The notes under the pieces are model-generated. The model was not told the DNA's origin. It worked only from the letters and a program-made list of their open reading frames with translations, and made no database searches. From positions 62,001 to 126,000 of the forward strand of contig NZ_JAKGGD010000003.1 in assembly GCF_021556615.1 (NCBI RefSeq): a DNA stretch of 64,000 bases, written 5' to 3'. This stretch comes from Paracoccus salsus (GTDB lineage: Bacteria > Pseudomonadota > Alphaproteobacteria > Rhodobacterales > Rhodobacteraceae). Numbering within the stretch: the first letter of the stretch is position 1; every line of letters begins with the position of its first letter. A program made the position numbers and the translations under genes. Of this stretch, positions 17,001-25,884 are shown piece after piece.

Positions 17001-18966
17001 TCATTCCTTCGCCAGCGCGGCTGCGATGATGCCGCGCTGGATTTCGGTCGATCCGCCATAGATCGACAGTTTTCGGTTGTTCAGCCAGGCGCGGTTCGCA
17101 CCCAGCATCCCGGCCGCGTCGCGGGGCTGACCCTCGGTCGGCCCGATATCGGACGCCAAAGCCTGCGCCCATGCGCCATAGGCCCGGCGTGTCAACGCAT
17201 CCACGCGCTGGCGGATCTGGGTGCCCTTGATCTTCAGCATGCTGCTTTCGGCGCCAGGGACACGGCCGTGCGCCGCCATCGACAGCATCCGCAGATTGGT
17301 CGTCGCGAGCGCCATCAACTCGATCTCCAGCGCGGCGATTTCGGCTGCGAAAAGCGGGTCCTCGGACAGCGACAGGTTGATGATCGTCCCGCCCGCAGCA
17401 GGGCCGCCGGCGGGGAACCGGATCGATCCGCGACGTGTTTGGAAAAGCGGCGCTGCCCCTGACGGCAGCGCATTGATTTCAGCGACCGCCGATGCTGAGT
17501 TGATCTCGGGAGCGGAACCCATGGCAGGCTTGGCCCCGACCTGCTCCTGATCGGAGACTTCCGCCGTGGCGTCTCTCCAGGCTATCGGGGCCACTTCAAA
17601 CCCTTCCAGTGCATAAAGCTTTTCTGAGCCGCTGCCGTCATTGTTCAGAACCATGCGAACGATAACGTTCTGCCCGTCGATTTCGGCCAATGCCACGGCA
17701 TAGGCGCGCTGTGGCATGTCGGAGTTGTAGACCACAGACGATTGAAGCAGATCAGGAATCGCACCGGCGAGACGCAGGCGGCCCGCAGGGAAAGATCCCG
17801 AGAAGACCTTGCGGGCCGTCCGGCTGATCGTGACCGCCTCCCCGCTTTCGGTTCGGTATTCGCCCTTGGCATCCGAGATCTTTGCCAGTGCACCCTGCCG
17901 ATTCTCGACGGCGGCCGAGGCAGAGACAGGAACTTGGCGCAGGATCATGTCGCCATTCAGGGAGGCTGGCGCGGCACGACCACCCTTGTCAAATGCAGAT
18001 TGCCCAATTTCTACGCCGTCCGCGTCAGATTCCAGCGCAGCCGCGATCTCGTCATTCGTCATCGACGCCGGGTCCAGCCCGCGCGCCTGCAGCGTCTTAT
18101 TCAGGGCCGCGCGCGCCGGGTCCGGCCCCTGCCCCTCAGGATAGCGGCCGGCCACGGTGGACCTGGCCTCGCGCCACGCGCCGGAGATTGTCCAGCGCGG
18201 CGGTCGCGAAGCCGACACCGGCAATGTTCGTCCGCTCATGCGTCAGCAGATACTTGGCGCAGGTCCAGCCGTCATTCTCCTGGCCGACGAGATTGCCGAT
18301 GGGCACCTTCACAGCGTCGAAGAACACCTCGTTCACCTCGGCCGTGCCGTCCAGCAGCACGATGGGCCGGACCGAGACTCCGGGGCTTTTCATGTCGATC
18401 AGCAGGAACGAGATGCCCTTCTGCTTCTTGCCCTCGGTCGAGCTCCGCACCAGGCAGAAGATCATGTTGGCGTAGTGGCCAAGTGTGGTCCAGGTCTTCT
18501 GGCCATTGACGACATAATGGTCGCCCTCGCGCCGGGCGCGCGTCCGCAGGCTGGCCAGATCCGAACCTGATCCCGGCTCGGAATAGCCCTGGCACCACCA
18601 GTCCTGACCGCTCAGGATGCGCGGCAGCCAGTGGTCCTGCTGCGCCTTGCTGCCAAAGTCCTGCAACACCGGACCCAGCATCGCGATCCCGAACGGCACG
18701 ATGCGCGGGGCGTGGGCCAGCGCGGATTCCTCTTCGAAGATGTGGCGCTGGATGGGGGTCCACCCGCCACCACCGAATCTTTCGGGCCAGTTTCCGGACA
18801 GCCAGCCGCGCGCGTTCAGCCTGGCGTGCCAGCCCTCCATCTCGGCCTTGGTCAGGCCCTGGTGCAGGCGCACCTTGTCGGCCAGAGCAGGATCAAGTTC
18901 GGCCTTGAGAAAGTCCCTGACCTCATCGCGGAACGCCTGTTCCCCGGCCGTAAAGCGCCGATCCAT
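17001..18966 (-). pseudogene. Acyl-CoA dehydrogenase, interrupted by a 775-bp insertion
   Basis: The 5' part starts at ATG 18966 (MDRRFTAGEQAFRDEVRDFL) and covers 276 residues, through YSEPGSGSDLASL, GQKTWTT and LLTHERTNIAGVG to GRPLS, then TGA at 18136-18138. The 3' part resumes as LSEDPLFAAEIAALEIELMA and runs through YGGSTEIQRGII to the stop at 17001. Removing 17364-18138 rejoins GRPLS to EDPLFA in frame and restores a 396-aa enzyme. The normal enzyme would be an FAD-dependent acyl-CoA dehydrogenase, the alpha partner of the next gene. Its start overlaps the thiolase stop by 1 bp (TGATG). Confidence 0.9.
17364..18138 (-). mobile_element. Foreign insertion carrying part of a phage/mobile-element polyvalent-type protein
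   Basis: The insert plus one duplicate copy is 775 bp. The borders are near-identical octamers, CGCTATCC (18139-18146, as read on the minus strand) and CGCTGTCC (17364-17371), one mismatch. No terminal inverted repeats or transposase are seen. The minus strand is open throughout and visibly less GC-rich than its flanks. Stretches such as YRTESGEAVTISRTARK, YAVALAEIDGQNVIVRMVL and, near the end, LFQTRRGSIRFPAGG then TIINLS resemble large polyvalent proteins of phages and conjugative elements (a barnase/EndoU-like LPD region, then the lead-in to a metallopeptidase). Family identity is from memory; the insertion itself is directly visible. Confidence 0.65.
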
Positions 18967-20141
18967 CAAAGGATCTCGAGCAGTCCGGCGGCGCCCTGCC
19001 CGCCGCCGACGCACATCGCCACGACGGCCCATTTCTTGCCGCGCCGCTGGCCTTCGCGCAGGATATGGCCGGCGAGGCGCGCGCCGGTCATCCCGAACGG
19101 ATGGCCGATCGAGATCGCGCCGCCATTCACGTTGTATCTTGCGGGGTCGATTCCCAGCGTATCGCGGCAATACAGGCACTGGCTGGCGAACGCCTCGTTC
19201 AGTTCCCACAGGTCGATATCCTCGACCTTCAGCCCCGCCCGCTGCAACAGGCGCGGCACCGCGAGCACCGGGCCGACACCCATCTCGTCGGGCGCGCATC
19301 CGGCGACGGCAAAGCCGCGAAAGGCGCCAAGCGGCTTCAGCCCCTCGGCGGCGGCAAGGTCGGCCTCCATCACCAGCAGGGCGGCGGCACCGTCCGAAAG
19401 CTGCGAGGCGTTGCCGGCCGTCACGAAATTGCTGCCACCGCGAACCGGCTCAAGCCCGGCCAGCGCCTCAAGCGTCGTGCCGGGACGGTTGCCCTCGTCC
19501 GAGGACAACGTGACCTGTTCCTTGCGCGTCTCGCCACTGGTCTTGTCGGTGACGGATCTGGTGACGGTGATCGGCACGATCTCGTCGTCGAACAGCCCGG
19601 CATCCTGTGCGGCGGCGGTGCGCGACTGGGACTGGAGCGCATAGTCGTCCTGCGCGCCACGCGTGATGCCATAGCGTCCGGCGACGTTGTCGGCCGTCTC
19701 GATCATGGTCATGTAAAGATCAGGGCGGTTCTGTTCGATCCAGTCCTCGCGCGAATGACGCACGGGCGGCTGCACCAGCGAAATGCTTTCCACCCCGCCC
19801 ACCAGCACGGCCCGGGCGCCCTCGTGCGCGACCATCTGCGCGCCCATCGCCAGCGCCTGAAGCCCCGAGGCACAGAAGCGATTGACGGTGGAGCCGGCGA
19901 CGCTGTCCGGCAGGCCGGCCCGGATCACGGCCTGACGGGCGATATTGCCGCCGGTGACATATTCGGGATAGCCACAGCCCCAGATGCTGTCCTCGATCAG
20001 CGCCGGGTCCAGGCCCGCGCGGTCCACCACGGCGCGCGTGACATGGCCGGCCAGCACCGCGCCATGCGTCATGTTGAAGGCACCGCGCTTGGCCTTGCCG
20101 ATTGCGGTGCGTGCGGTCGAGACGATAACCGGCTGTTTCAC
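18966..20141 (-). CDS. Acetyl-CoA acyltransferase (thiolase)
   Basis: 391 aa, typical thiolase length. Nucleophile Cys in NRFCASGLQA (~residue 90), then NEAFASQ, GGAISIGHPFGMTGAR with the catalytic His, and the C-terminal CVGGGQGAAG with the second Cys. It splits 3-ketoacyl-CoA with CoA to release acetyl-CoA, the last beta-oxidation step. Its start overlaps the fadB-type stop by 4 bp (ATGA). It appears intact. Confidence 0.94.
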   Translation of the reverse strand: MKQPVIVSTARTAIGKAKRGAFNMTHGAVLAGHVTRAVVDRAGLDPALIEDSIWGCGYPEYVTGGNIARQAVIRAGLPDSVAGSTVNRFCASGLQALAMGAQMVAHEGARAVLVGGVESISLVQPPVRHSREDWIEQNRPDLYMTMIETADNVAGRYGITRGAQDDYALQSQSRTAAAQDAGLFDDEIVPITVTRSVTDKTSGETRKEQVTLSSDEGNRPGTTLEALAGLEPVRGGSNFVTAGNASQLSDGAAALLVMEADLAAAEGLKPLGAFRGFAVAGCAPDEMGVGPVLAVPRLLQRAGLKVEDIDLWELNEAFASQCLYCRDTLGIDPARYNVNGGAISIGHPFGMTGARLAGHILREGQRRGKKWAVVAMCVGGGQGAAGLLEIL

Positions 20142-22228
20142 GAGGGCTTCCCTTGGTTCAGATCGGCAAATCGACGGTTTTTCGAGGCCAGTTCGCGCAG
20201 CAGCGGCGCAACGTGCCAGAAATGGTCATCCTGAGCGGCGAAGCGTTCGATATCGGCGACGACCGCCGCCAGCCCTCGGGCGTCGGCCCAATGCATCGGG
20301 CCGCCGCGCCAGCGCGGGAATCCATAACCGTTCAGCAGCACCACATCGACATCCAGCGGCCGCGCGGCGATGCCGTCACCGACGACCCTCGCGCCCTCGT
20401 TGACCATCGCCGCCATGTAGCGGGCCACGATCTCGTCGTCGTCGAACAGGCGCGGGCTGATCCCCAGCTCGGCGCGGACCTGCTGCAGCAACCCGGCCAG
20501 ATCCGGGTCGGGGCGGCCCTTCGGGCTGTCCTCGTCATAGAGATAATAGCCGCGCCCGGTCTTGCGCCCCAGCCGGCCCAACTCATACAGCCGGTCGGCA
20601 AAAACCGGAACGCGGTCGCGTGGATCGCGCGTCGCGGCCTTTCGCTGGCGCGTCAGGTAGCCGATATCCAGGCCCGCCAGGTCCGACACCGCATAGGGTC
20701 CCATCGCGAAGCCGAAATCGGTCAACGCGCGGTCGATCTGACAGGGCGAGGCGCCATCCAGCACCATCGCGTCGGCCGCAGCCCGGTAATGCGACAGGAT
20801 CCGATTGCCGATGAACCCGTCGCAGACGCCTGCCCGCACGGCAATCTTGCGCAGCCTTTTCGCCAGCGCGAAGCCGGTCGCCACCACGTCGGGCGCGGTC
20901 TGGTCGGCCGGGACCACCTCCAGCAGACGCATGACATGGGCCGGCGAGAAGAAATGCAGACCGATCACGTCCTGCGGACGGCGGGTCGCCCCGGCAATCC
21001 GGTTCACGTCCAGGTACGAGGTGTTGGTGGCAAGCACCGCGCCCCGTTTCGCGACCCGGTCGAGCCGGGCGAAGACCTCGTCCTTGACCTCGATCCGTTC
21101 GAACACGGCCTCGATGATCAGGTCGGCCTGCGCCAGCGCGTCATCGTCGCAGACCGCACGGAAGGCATCGCCCAGCATCGCGCCGCGCCGGTCGGCGGAC
21201 AGCTTGCCACGCGTGACCGAGCTGTCCAGAATTTTCGCGACGCCGGAAGCGGCTTTCCCGGCAGCCTCGGCGTCGCGCTCGACCAGCGTGACGTCAAGCC
21301 CCGCAAGCAGCGCCGACGCCGCGATGCCCGCCCCCATCGTCCCACCGCCGATCACCCCGATGCGCTCGACAGGGCGCGGCGCAACATCGTCAAATTCGGG
21401 AAGATGCGCGACCGCACGCTCGGCGAAGAACGCATGGATCAACGCGGCGCGTTGCGGGCTGGCCATCAGTTCGATGAATTTCTCGCGCTCCTGGGCGATG
21501 CCCTGATCGAAGGGCACGGACAGCCCTTCGACGACCGCGTCGATGGCGCGGGCCTGCGCGATCTCGCCCGGAGCCGTCTTCGCGAATTCTGCCCGCATCC
21601 TGTCGGTCAGCGCGGGGTCCGGCCGCGGCGGCGGCCGATCCGCGGTCCGTCGCGGCGCGCGTCCGGCGATTTCCCGCGCAAATTCCATCGCCGCGGCGGT
21701 CGGATCGCCTTCGGCCACGTGGTCCACAAGACCCAACTCAAGCGCCTCGTCCGCGCCGATCCGCCGGGCCGATGTGATGATGTCCAGCGCCGCAGACAGC
21801 CCGATCAACCGCGGCAGACGCTGCGTGCCGCCCGCGCCCGGCAGAAGGCCAAGCGTCACCTCGGGGAGACCGAACCGCGTGCCCGGCGCCGCGATCCGGG
21901 CGTGGGCGCCAAGGGCAACCTCCAGCCCGCCACCCAGCGCGGTGCCGTGGAGGGCGGCGACCACGGGCTTTGCGCATGCCTCGATCGCCGCGATCACATC
22001 GGGAAGATGCGGCCGCGCCGGCGGTTTGCCGAACTCCGAGATATCCGCCCCCGCAATCCAGGTCCGCCCCGTGCACAATATCACCCCGGCGGTCGCGTCG
22101 GGGTCGCCCGACAGCGCCCCGACCGCATCCATCAGGCCGGCGCGCACCGCCTGCGATGTCGCGTTGACCGGGGGATTGTCGATGGTGATGACGCCCACGA
22201 CGCCTTCGCGATGATAGCTGACGGTCAT
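20138..22228 (-). CDS. Bifunctional enoyl-CoA hydratase / 3-hydroxyacyl-CoA dehydrogenase (FadB type)
   Basis: 696 aa from ATG 22228 with AAAGGCAAG upstream. The N-terminal crotonase domain has an oxyanion/catalytic stretch GTALGGGLEVALGAHARIAA and GLPEVTLGLLPGAGGTQRLPRL with both catalytic Glu. The NAD-binding domain starts at VIGGGTMGAGIAASAL (~residues 285-300), with LHFFSPAHVMRLLEVV carrying the catalytic His. Two C-terminal helical repeats follow (FIGNRILSHYRAAAD..., NEGARVVGDGIA...). It hydrates 2-enoyl-CoA and oxidises the 3-hydroxyacyl-CoA. Intact. Confidence 0.94.
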   Translation of the reverse strand: MTVSYHREGVVGVITIDNPPVNATSQAVRAGLMDAVGALSGDPDATAGVILCTGRTWIAGADISEFGKPPARPHLPDVIAAIEACAKPVVAALHGTALGGGLEVALGAHARIAAPGTRFGLPEVTLGLLPGAGGTQRLPRLIGLSAALDIITSARRIGADEALELGLVDHVAEGDPTAAAMEFAREIAGRAPRRTADRPPPRPDPALTDRMRAEFAKTAPGEIAQARAIDAVVEGLSVPFDQGIAQEREKFIELMASPQRAALIHAFFAERAVAHLPEFDDVAPRPVERIGVIGGGTMGAGIAASALLAGLDVTLVERDAEAAGKAASGVAKILDSSVTRGKLSADRRGAMLGDAFRAVCDDDALAQADLIIEAVFERIEVKDEVFARLDRVAKRGAVLATNTSYLDVNRIAGATRRPQDVIGLHFFSPAHVMRLLEVVPADQTAPDVVATGFALAKRLRKIAVRAGVCDGFIGNRILSHYRAAADAMVLDGASPCQIDRALTDFGFAMGPYAVSDLAGLDIGYLTRQRKAATRDPRDRVPVFADRLYELGRLGRKTGRGYYLYDEDSPKGRPDPDLAGLLQQVRAELGISPRLFDDDEIVARYMAAMVNEGARVVGDGIAARPLDVDVVLLNGYGFPRWRGGPMHWADARGLAAVVADIERFAAQDDHFWHVAPLLRELASKNRRFADLNQGKPS

Positions 22229-22241
22229 CGGCTTGCCTTTC

Positions 22242-23075
22242 TCATTCGTCCAGCGCGCCGGCCCATGCCGTCGCACCCTCTTGTCCGATCATGCGCTGCA
22301 GTTGCTGCACGGTCTGGCGAAGCCTTGGTCCGACATCGGCGTGAATCCGGTCGATCGGCAGCGCATCGTCCAGCGCACCGCACGAGAACGACACCGGCCC
22401 GGCCAGCCGCGAGGACCGGAACGGCACCGACACCGCCGAAATGTTGCGTGAGTGGCGCAGGCCCGGCGGGATAACGGCATAGCCCTGTTCGATCAGCTGG
22501 TCGCGACCCTCGCGACGCAGATCGGACAGCGCCCCGCCATCCAGCGGCCCAGGCGGATGGTCCTGCATCAGCCGGGCGAATTCGTCGCCTGTGCTCGCCG
22601 CCAGGATGGCGAGCCCTGAGGAGGAGCCCGCGATCGGTATTCGGTGCCCGACATCCAGCCAGATCGAGGCGGCGTGCCGGGGCCGCCATGTGCGCATCAG
22701 CGCCACCTTGTCGCGATCGCGCACGGCGAGCAGCACCATCGTTCCGGTTTCGTCGGCCAGCGCCTGCATCATGTCCTGCGCGGCATCCAGAAACGACAGC
22801 GAGGCCGCCGCCACATGCCCCATCGCCAGCAGCGTCGGGCCCGGTCGATAACGGTCGTTGCGCTGCGGCTGGGTCAGGTAGCCCATGCAACCCAGCGTGA
22901 AGGTCAACCGCGAGACGGTGGATTTCGGAAGACCCGTGCGTTCCGCGATCTGCGCATTGGTCAGCCCGTCATCGCCCGCCCGGAACGCGCGCAGCACGGA
23001 AAGCCCCCGCGCCAAGGTCGTGGCGAAGTTGCGGTCTTGTTCGTAGTCCGGCCTGGGTGCGTCTGGCATGGTCAC
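22242..23075 (-). CDS. IclR family transcriptional regulator
   Basis: 277 aa. An N-terminal winged helix (LSVLRAFRAGDDGLTNAQIA, ERTGLPKSTVSRLTFTLGCM) is followed by the IclR effector domain (DETGTMVLLAVRDRDKVALM, RIPIAGSSSGLAILA). The start is GTG 23075, overlapping dctM by 4 bp (GTGA). An ATG two codons later is possible. Being inside the operon, it likely controls its own transcript through the TTCCGC-AGT-GCGGAA site upstream of dctP. Confidence 0.92.
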   Translation of the reverse strand: MTMPDAPRPDYEQDRNFATTLARGLSVLRAFRAGDDGLTNAQIAERTGLPKSTVSRLTFTLGCMGYLTQPQRNDRYRPGPTLLAMGHVAAASLSFLDAAQDMMQALADETGTMVLLAVRDRDKVALMRTWRPRHAASIWLDVGHRIPIAGSSSGLAILAASTGDEFARLMQDHPPGPLDGGALSDLRREGRDQLIEQGYAVIPPGLRHSRNISAVSVPFRSSRLAGPVSFSCGALDDALPIDRIHADVGPRLRQTVQQLQRMIGQEGATAWAGALDE

Positions 23076-24400
23076 ATGGTCCCCGGGATCAGTGTCGAGA
23101 TGATCGGGAAAAGGATCAGGATCACCAGCACCAGCACATCGATCATCAGGAAACGCGCGACGCCCGCAAAGATCCGGTCGATGCTGACCTCGCGGGTCAC
23201 ATTGCCGATGACGAACACGTTCAGGCCGACGGGTGGCGTGATCAGCCCGATCTCCAGCAGCTTGACGACGATCACACCGAACCAGATCAGGTCCATGCCG
23301 TATCCCTCGACCAGCGGCACCATGAAGGGCAGGGTCAGGACCAGGATGCCGATCGGGTCCAGGACCATGCCCAGGGCCAGATAGATCACGACCACGACCG
23401 CGATCATGGTGAAATGGGACAGGCCGGCATTCTCGACCCAGCCGAGGACGGCGCCGGCGCTGCCGGTCAGGGCCATGAAGCTGACAAAGATCTTGGCGGC
23501 TGCGGCGATCAGGAAAATGGCTGCGGTCTGGACCAGGCTTTCACGGATCGCCCGCCACAGCACATCCAGGGTCAGCCTGCGCTGCGCGAATCCGATCCCG
23601 ACCGTCAGAACGACACAGACCGCCGCGGCCTCGGTTGCGGTCAGGAGGCCGCCAGAGATGCCGCCGACGATCACGACGAACGGCAGCATGGCCGGCCAGG
23701 CGGCGAGGGCGGCCTCGGACCGGCTGGCCTCGGCCGCTTCGGCGCGCGGCGCGGCATCGGGGTGCCGGCCCACCCACCACGCGATGACCAGCAACATCGC
23801 GGCCAGCGACAGCAGTCCCGGCAGGATGCCCGCCAGAAACAGCTTGGCAATCGAGGTCTCGGTGAAGATCCCGTACAGGATGAAAAGTACCGAGGGAGGG
23901 ATCAGCGACCCCAGCGTGCCGCCGACCGCGACAGAGGCCGTGGCCAGCTTGGGATCATACCCCAAGCGCAGCATCTCGGGCACGCAGATCCGGCCCATGG
24001 TCGAGGCGCAGGCGATGGACGATCCGGAGATCGCGGAAAATCCCCCGCACCCCACGACCGAAGCCATCGCCGCCCCGCCCGGCAGCGGTCGCAGCCAGAC
24101 CGCCGCGGCGTCATAGATGCGGGTCGTGATCCCGGCATAGAACGCGATGTTCCCCAGCGCGATGAACAGCGGAACCATCGAAAGGTCATAGGAATGGATC
24201 AGTTCGAAGACGTTCGAGAACACCACCGAACTGGTGGGATTGATCGCCCGTTCGGCCGACCAGTCGCCGGTCCGCGTCGCGTAAACCAGGAAAATCCCCA
24301 GCGTGGAGACCCCTGCCAGAGCAAAGGCGATCGGCACGCGCAGCGCCAGCAGAACCAGCACCAGGCTCAAGGCGGGAATGCCGATGGACGCGGGATCCAT
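23072..24400 (-). CDS. TRAP transporter large permease DctM
   Basis: 442 aa with ~12 hydrophobic segments. DctM-family signatures include GGFSAISGSSIACASTMGRI, MLRLGYDPKLATASVAVGGTLGSLIPPSVLFILYG and MVLDPIGILVLTLPFMVPL. It forms the Na+-coupled permease with DctQ. The frame is intact. It follows dctQ by 1 bp and overlaps iclR by 4 bp. Confidence 0.94.
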   Translation of the reverse strand: MDPASIGIPALSLVLVLLALRVPIAFALAGVSTLGIFLVYATRTGDWSAERAINPTSSVVFSNVFELIHSYDLSMVPLFIALGNIAFYAGITTRIYDAAAVWLRPLPGGAAMASVVGCGGFSAISGSSIACASTMGRICVPEMLRLGYDPKLATASVAVGGTLGSLIPPSVLFILYGIFTETSIAKLFLAGILPGLLSLAAMLLVIAWWVGRHPDAAPRAEAAEASRSEAALAAWPAMLPFVVIVGGISGGLLTATEAAAVCVVLTVGIGFAQRRLTLDVLWRAIRESLVQTAAIFLIAAAAKIFVSFMALTGSAGAVLGWVENAGLSHFTMIAVVVVIYLALGMVLDPIGILVLTLPFMVPLVEGYGMDLIWFGVIVVKLLEIGLITPPVGLNVFVIGNVTREVSIDRIFAGVARFLMIDVLVLVILILFPIISTLIPGTM

Positions 24401-24401
24401 C

Positions 24402-24908
24402 TCAGACCGCCTCCTGTCCCTGTTCGTCGCTGATCGTGCCGGTGGCCCGGTACTCGCTTGCGTCCGCGACCAGCATCATCGCGATCCGCATCCACATGAT
24501 CACCATTCCGGCCAGGAACAGCGTGATCCCGGGCCAGCGCGGCAGGTTCAGATCACCATGGTAGAACGCGCCCGATTCCCAGACCTGCATCAACACGCGC
24601 AAGGACGCATGGATCAGCGGCAGCAATGCCAGCAATGCGATTCCATGGCCCATGAGGATCAGGCGCGCGCGCACCGAAACCGGCATGCGATCGCTGAGGA
24701 AGGTGACGGCGACATGGGCGCGCGCGGCGGTGGCCGCAGCCAGCGGCAACACGATGGCTGCCACCATCAGCTCGCGCACAAGGATGATGGCGTCGGGAAT
24801 GCCGCTGCCCGACAGGCCGCGCAGCACGACATTGCCAAAGATCACCGCGCATAGCAGGATCAGCGCCAGCATGCCCAGATCCAGCAAGGTCCGCTCGATC
24901 ACCCGCAT
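24402..24908 (-). CDS. TRAP transporter small permease DctQ
   Basis: 168 aa from ATG 24908. A longer start at 24959 would run into dctP. Four hydrophobic helices, with the family-typical VVLRGLSGSGIPDAIILVRELMV and AHVAVTFLSDRM (the A-H-I/V-x-V element). It couples the periplasmic binding protein to DctM. It follows the dctP stop by 4 bp. Confidence 0.9.
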   Translation of the reverse strand: MRVIERTLLDLGMLALILLCAVIFGNVVLRGLSGSGIPDAIILVRELMVAAIVLPLAAATAARAHVAVTFLSDRMPVSVRARLILMGHGIALLALLPLIHASLRVLMQVWESGAFYHGDLNLPRWPGITLFLAGMVIMWMRIAMMLVADASEYRATGTISDEQGQEAV

Positions 24909-24912
24909 CGGA

Positions 24913-25857
24913 TCAGCCGCGTTTCCAGGGGCAGCCCTGTTCGGCAAGCTCGTCGTCATGGTGCCGGGTCAGGCCGCGATAGTCGTCAAGGATCGCCTGT
25001 CCGTCCAGACCGGACGCGTTCGCCCTTTCCACCCGGTCATCGGCGTGTCTCTGAGCGGCCCGAACCAGCTTGGCGCGCGTTTCCCCGGGCAGCGTCACGA
25101 TCTCTTTTCCCTGATCGTCCCGAATCCGGATCGAGGCGCTGCTCGCGGCACCGATCACCCGGCCGAACGCGTCTGCAAGCCCTGCGCCAGCGGCCAAGAT
25201 CGCCTGCTGCTGATCCGGGGGCAGCCCGTCGAAAACGGACCTGTTCATCAGGATGCCCATCCCACCGAGCTGGCCCCCGTCGATGAAGGTGTAGCTGTCG
25301 AACGCCTCGTCGGATTTCAGCGCCTTGACCAGGCCGGAACCGGTCTGAGCAAGGTCGACGAGCCCGCGTTCAGGCCCCTTGAAGCCAGGCTGCATCGCCG
25401 CCGTCGCGTGGGTGGCGACACAGACAGGATTCTGGGCCGCAAGGTTCGCCCTGGCCTGATCGTTGTTTCGTATCAGCGCATCGGTCGCCTTCATGCCAGC
25501 CCAGGCGTCGGGATTTTCCGGCGGCAGGTCCGCAATGCCGTCGCTGATCGTCTCTTGCGGTAGCCAGACAGCGATCACGCTGCCCGGATCGGCCGCGCCG
25601 AGATGCGGGGACCACACCGCAGCCTGCTCCGACACCAGCGCGCCGCCGCAGTTGATGTCCGGCGTCAGATCGCGCCCGGTCAGTTCCGGGACGCCGTCAG
25701 CGAACCATTGCGTGACCTCGGCCCTTGCCCCACGATTGGGTCCTGGCTCGCCATGAATCGGCGTTGCTTGCCCCAGCGCGGGAAGCATTGTCGTCACACT
25801 CAGCCCTGCCGCGATGCAGCTGGTCCGGAAGCTCCGGTTGCTGGACATGTCGGACAC
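24913..25857 (-). CDS. TRAP substrate-binding protein DctP with apparent central deletion
   Basis: 314 aa with a signal peptide ending near ALGQA. N-terminal (HGEPGPNRGARAEVTQWF, IAVWLPQETISDGIADLP) and C-terminal (GILMNRSVFDGLPPDQQQAI) parts fit the DctP family. After residue ~165 the sequence passes from AMQPGFKGPERG directly to LVDLAQTGSGLVKAL. The usual 40-45 residues containing the DL-x-G-x-K-x-R segment, whose Arg binds the carboxylate, are not there. The frame is open but substrate binding is doubtful. The deletion is judged from memory of the family, not an alignment. First gene of the operon. Confidence 0.75.
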   Translation of the reverse strand: MSDMSSNRSFRTSCIAAGLSVTTMLPALGQATPIHGEPGPNRGARAEVTQWFADGVPELTGRDLTPDINCGGALVSEQAAVWSPHLGAADPGSVIAVWLPQETISDGIADLPPENPDAWAGMKATDALIRNNDQARANLAAQNPVCVATHATAAMQPGFKGPERGLVDLAQTGSGLVKALKSDEAFDSYTFIDGGQLGGMGILMNRSVFDGLPPDQQQAILAAGAGLADAFGRVIGAASSASIRIRDDQGKEIVTLPGETRAKLVRAAQRHADDRVERANASGLDGQAILDDYRGLTRHHDDELAEQGCPWKRG

Positions 25858-25884
25858 CTCGCGATTTTACCATGCAGGTTACGG

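Noticed and set aside
17364..18146. The insertion considered as a standard IS element
   Set aside because: There is an 8-bp duplication, but no transposase, no terminal inverted repeats, and the coding content is a fragment of another protein.
20153..22474. A 773-codon plus-strand open frame opposite the fadB-type gene
   Set aside because: It is antisense to a well-supported bifunctional enzyme. Its translation is Arg/Gly/His-rich without family motifs, as expected from a GC-rich shadow frame.
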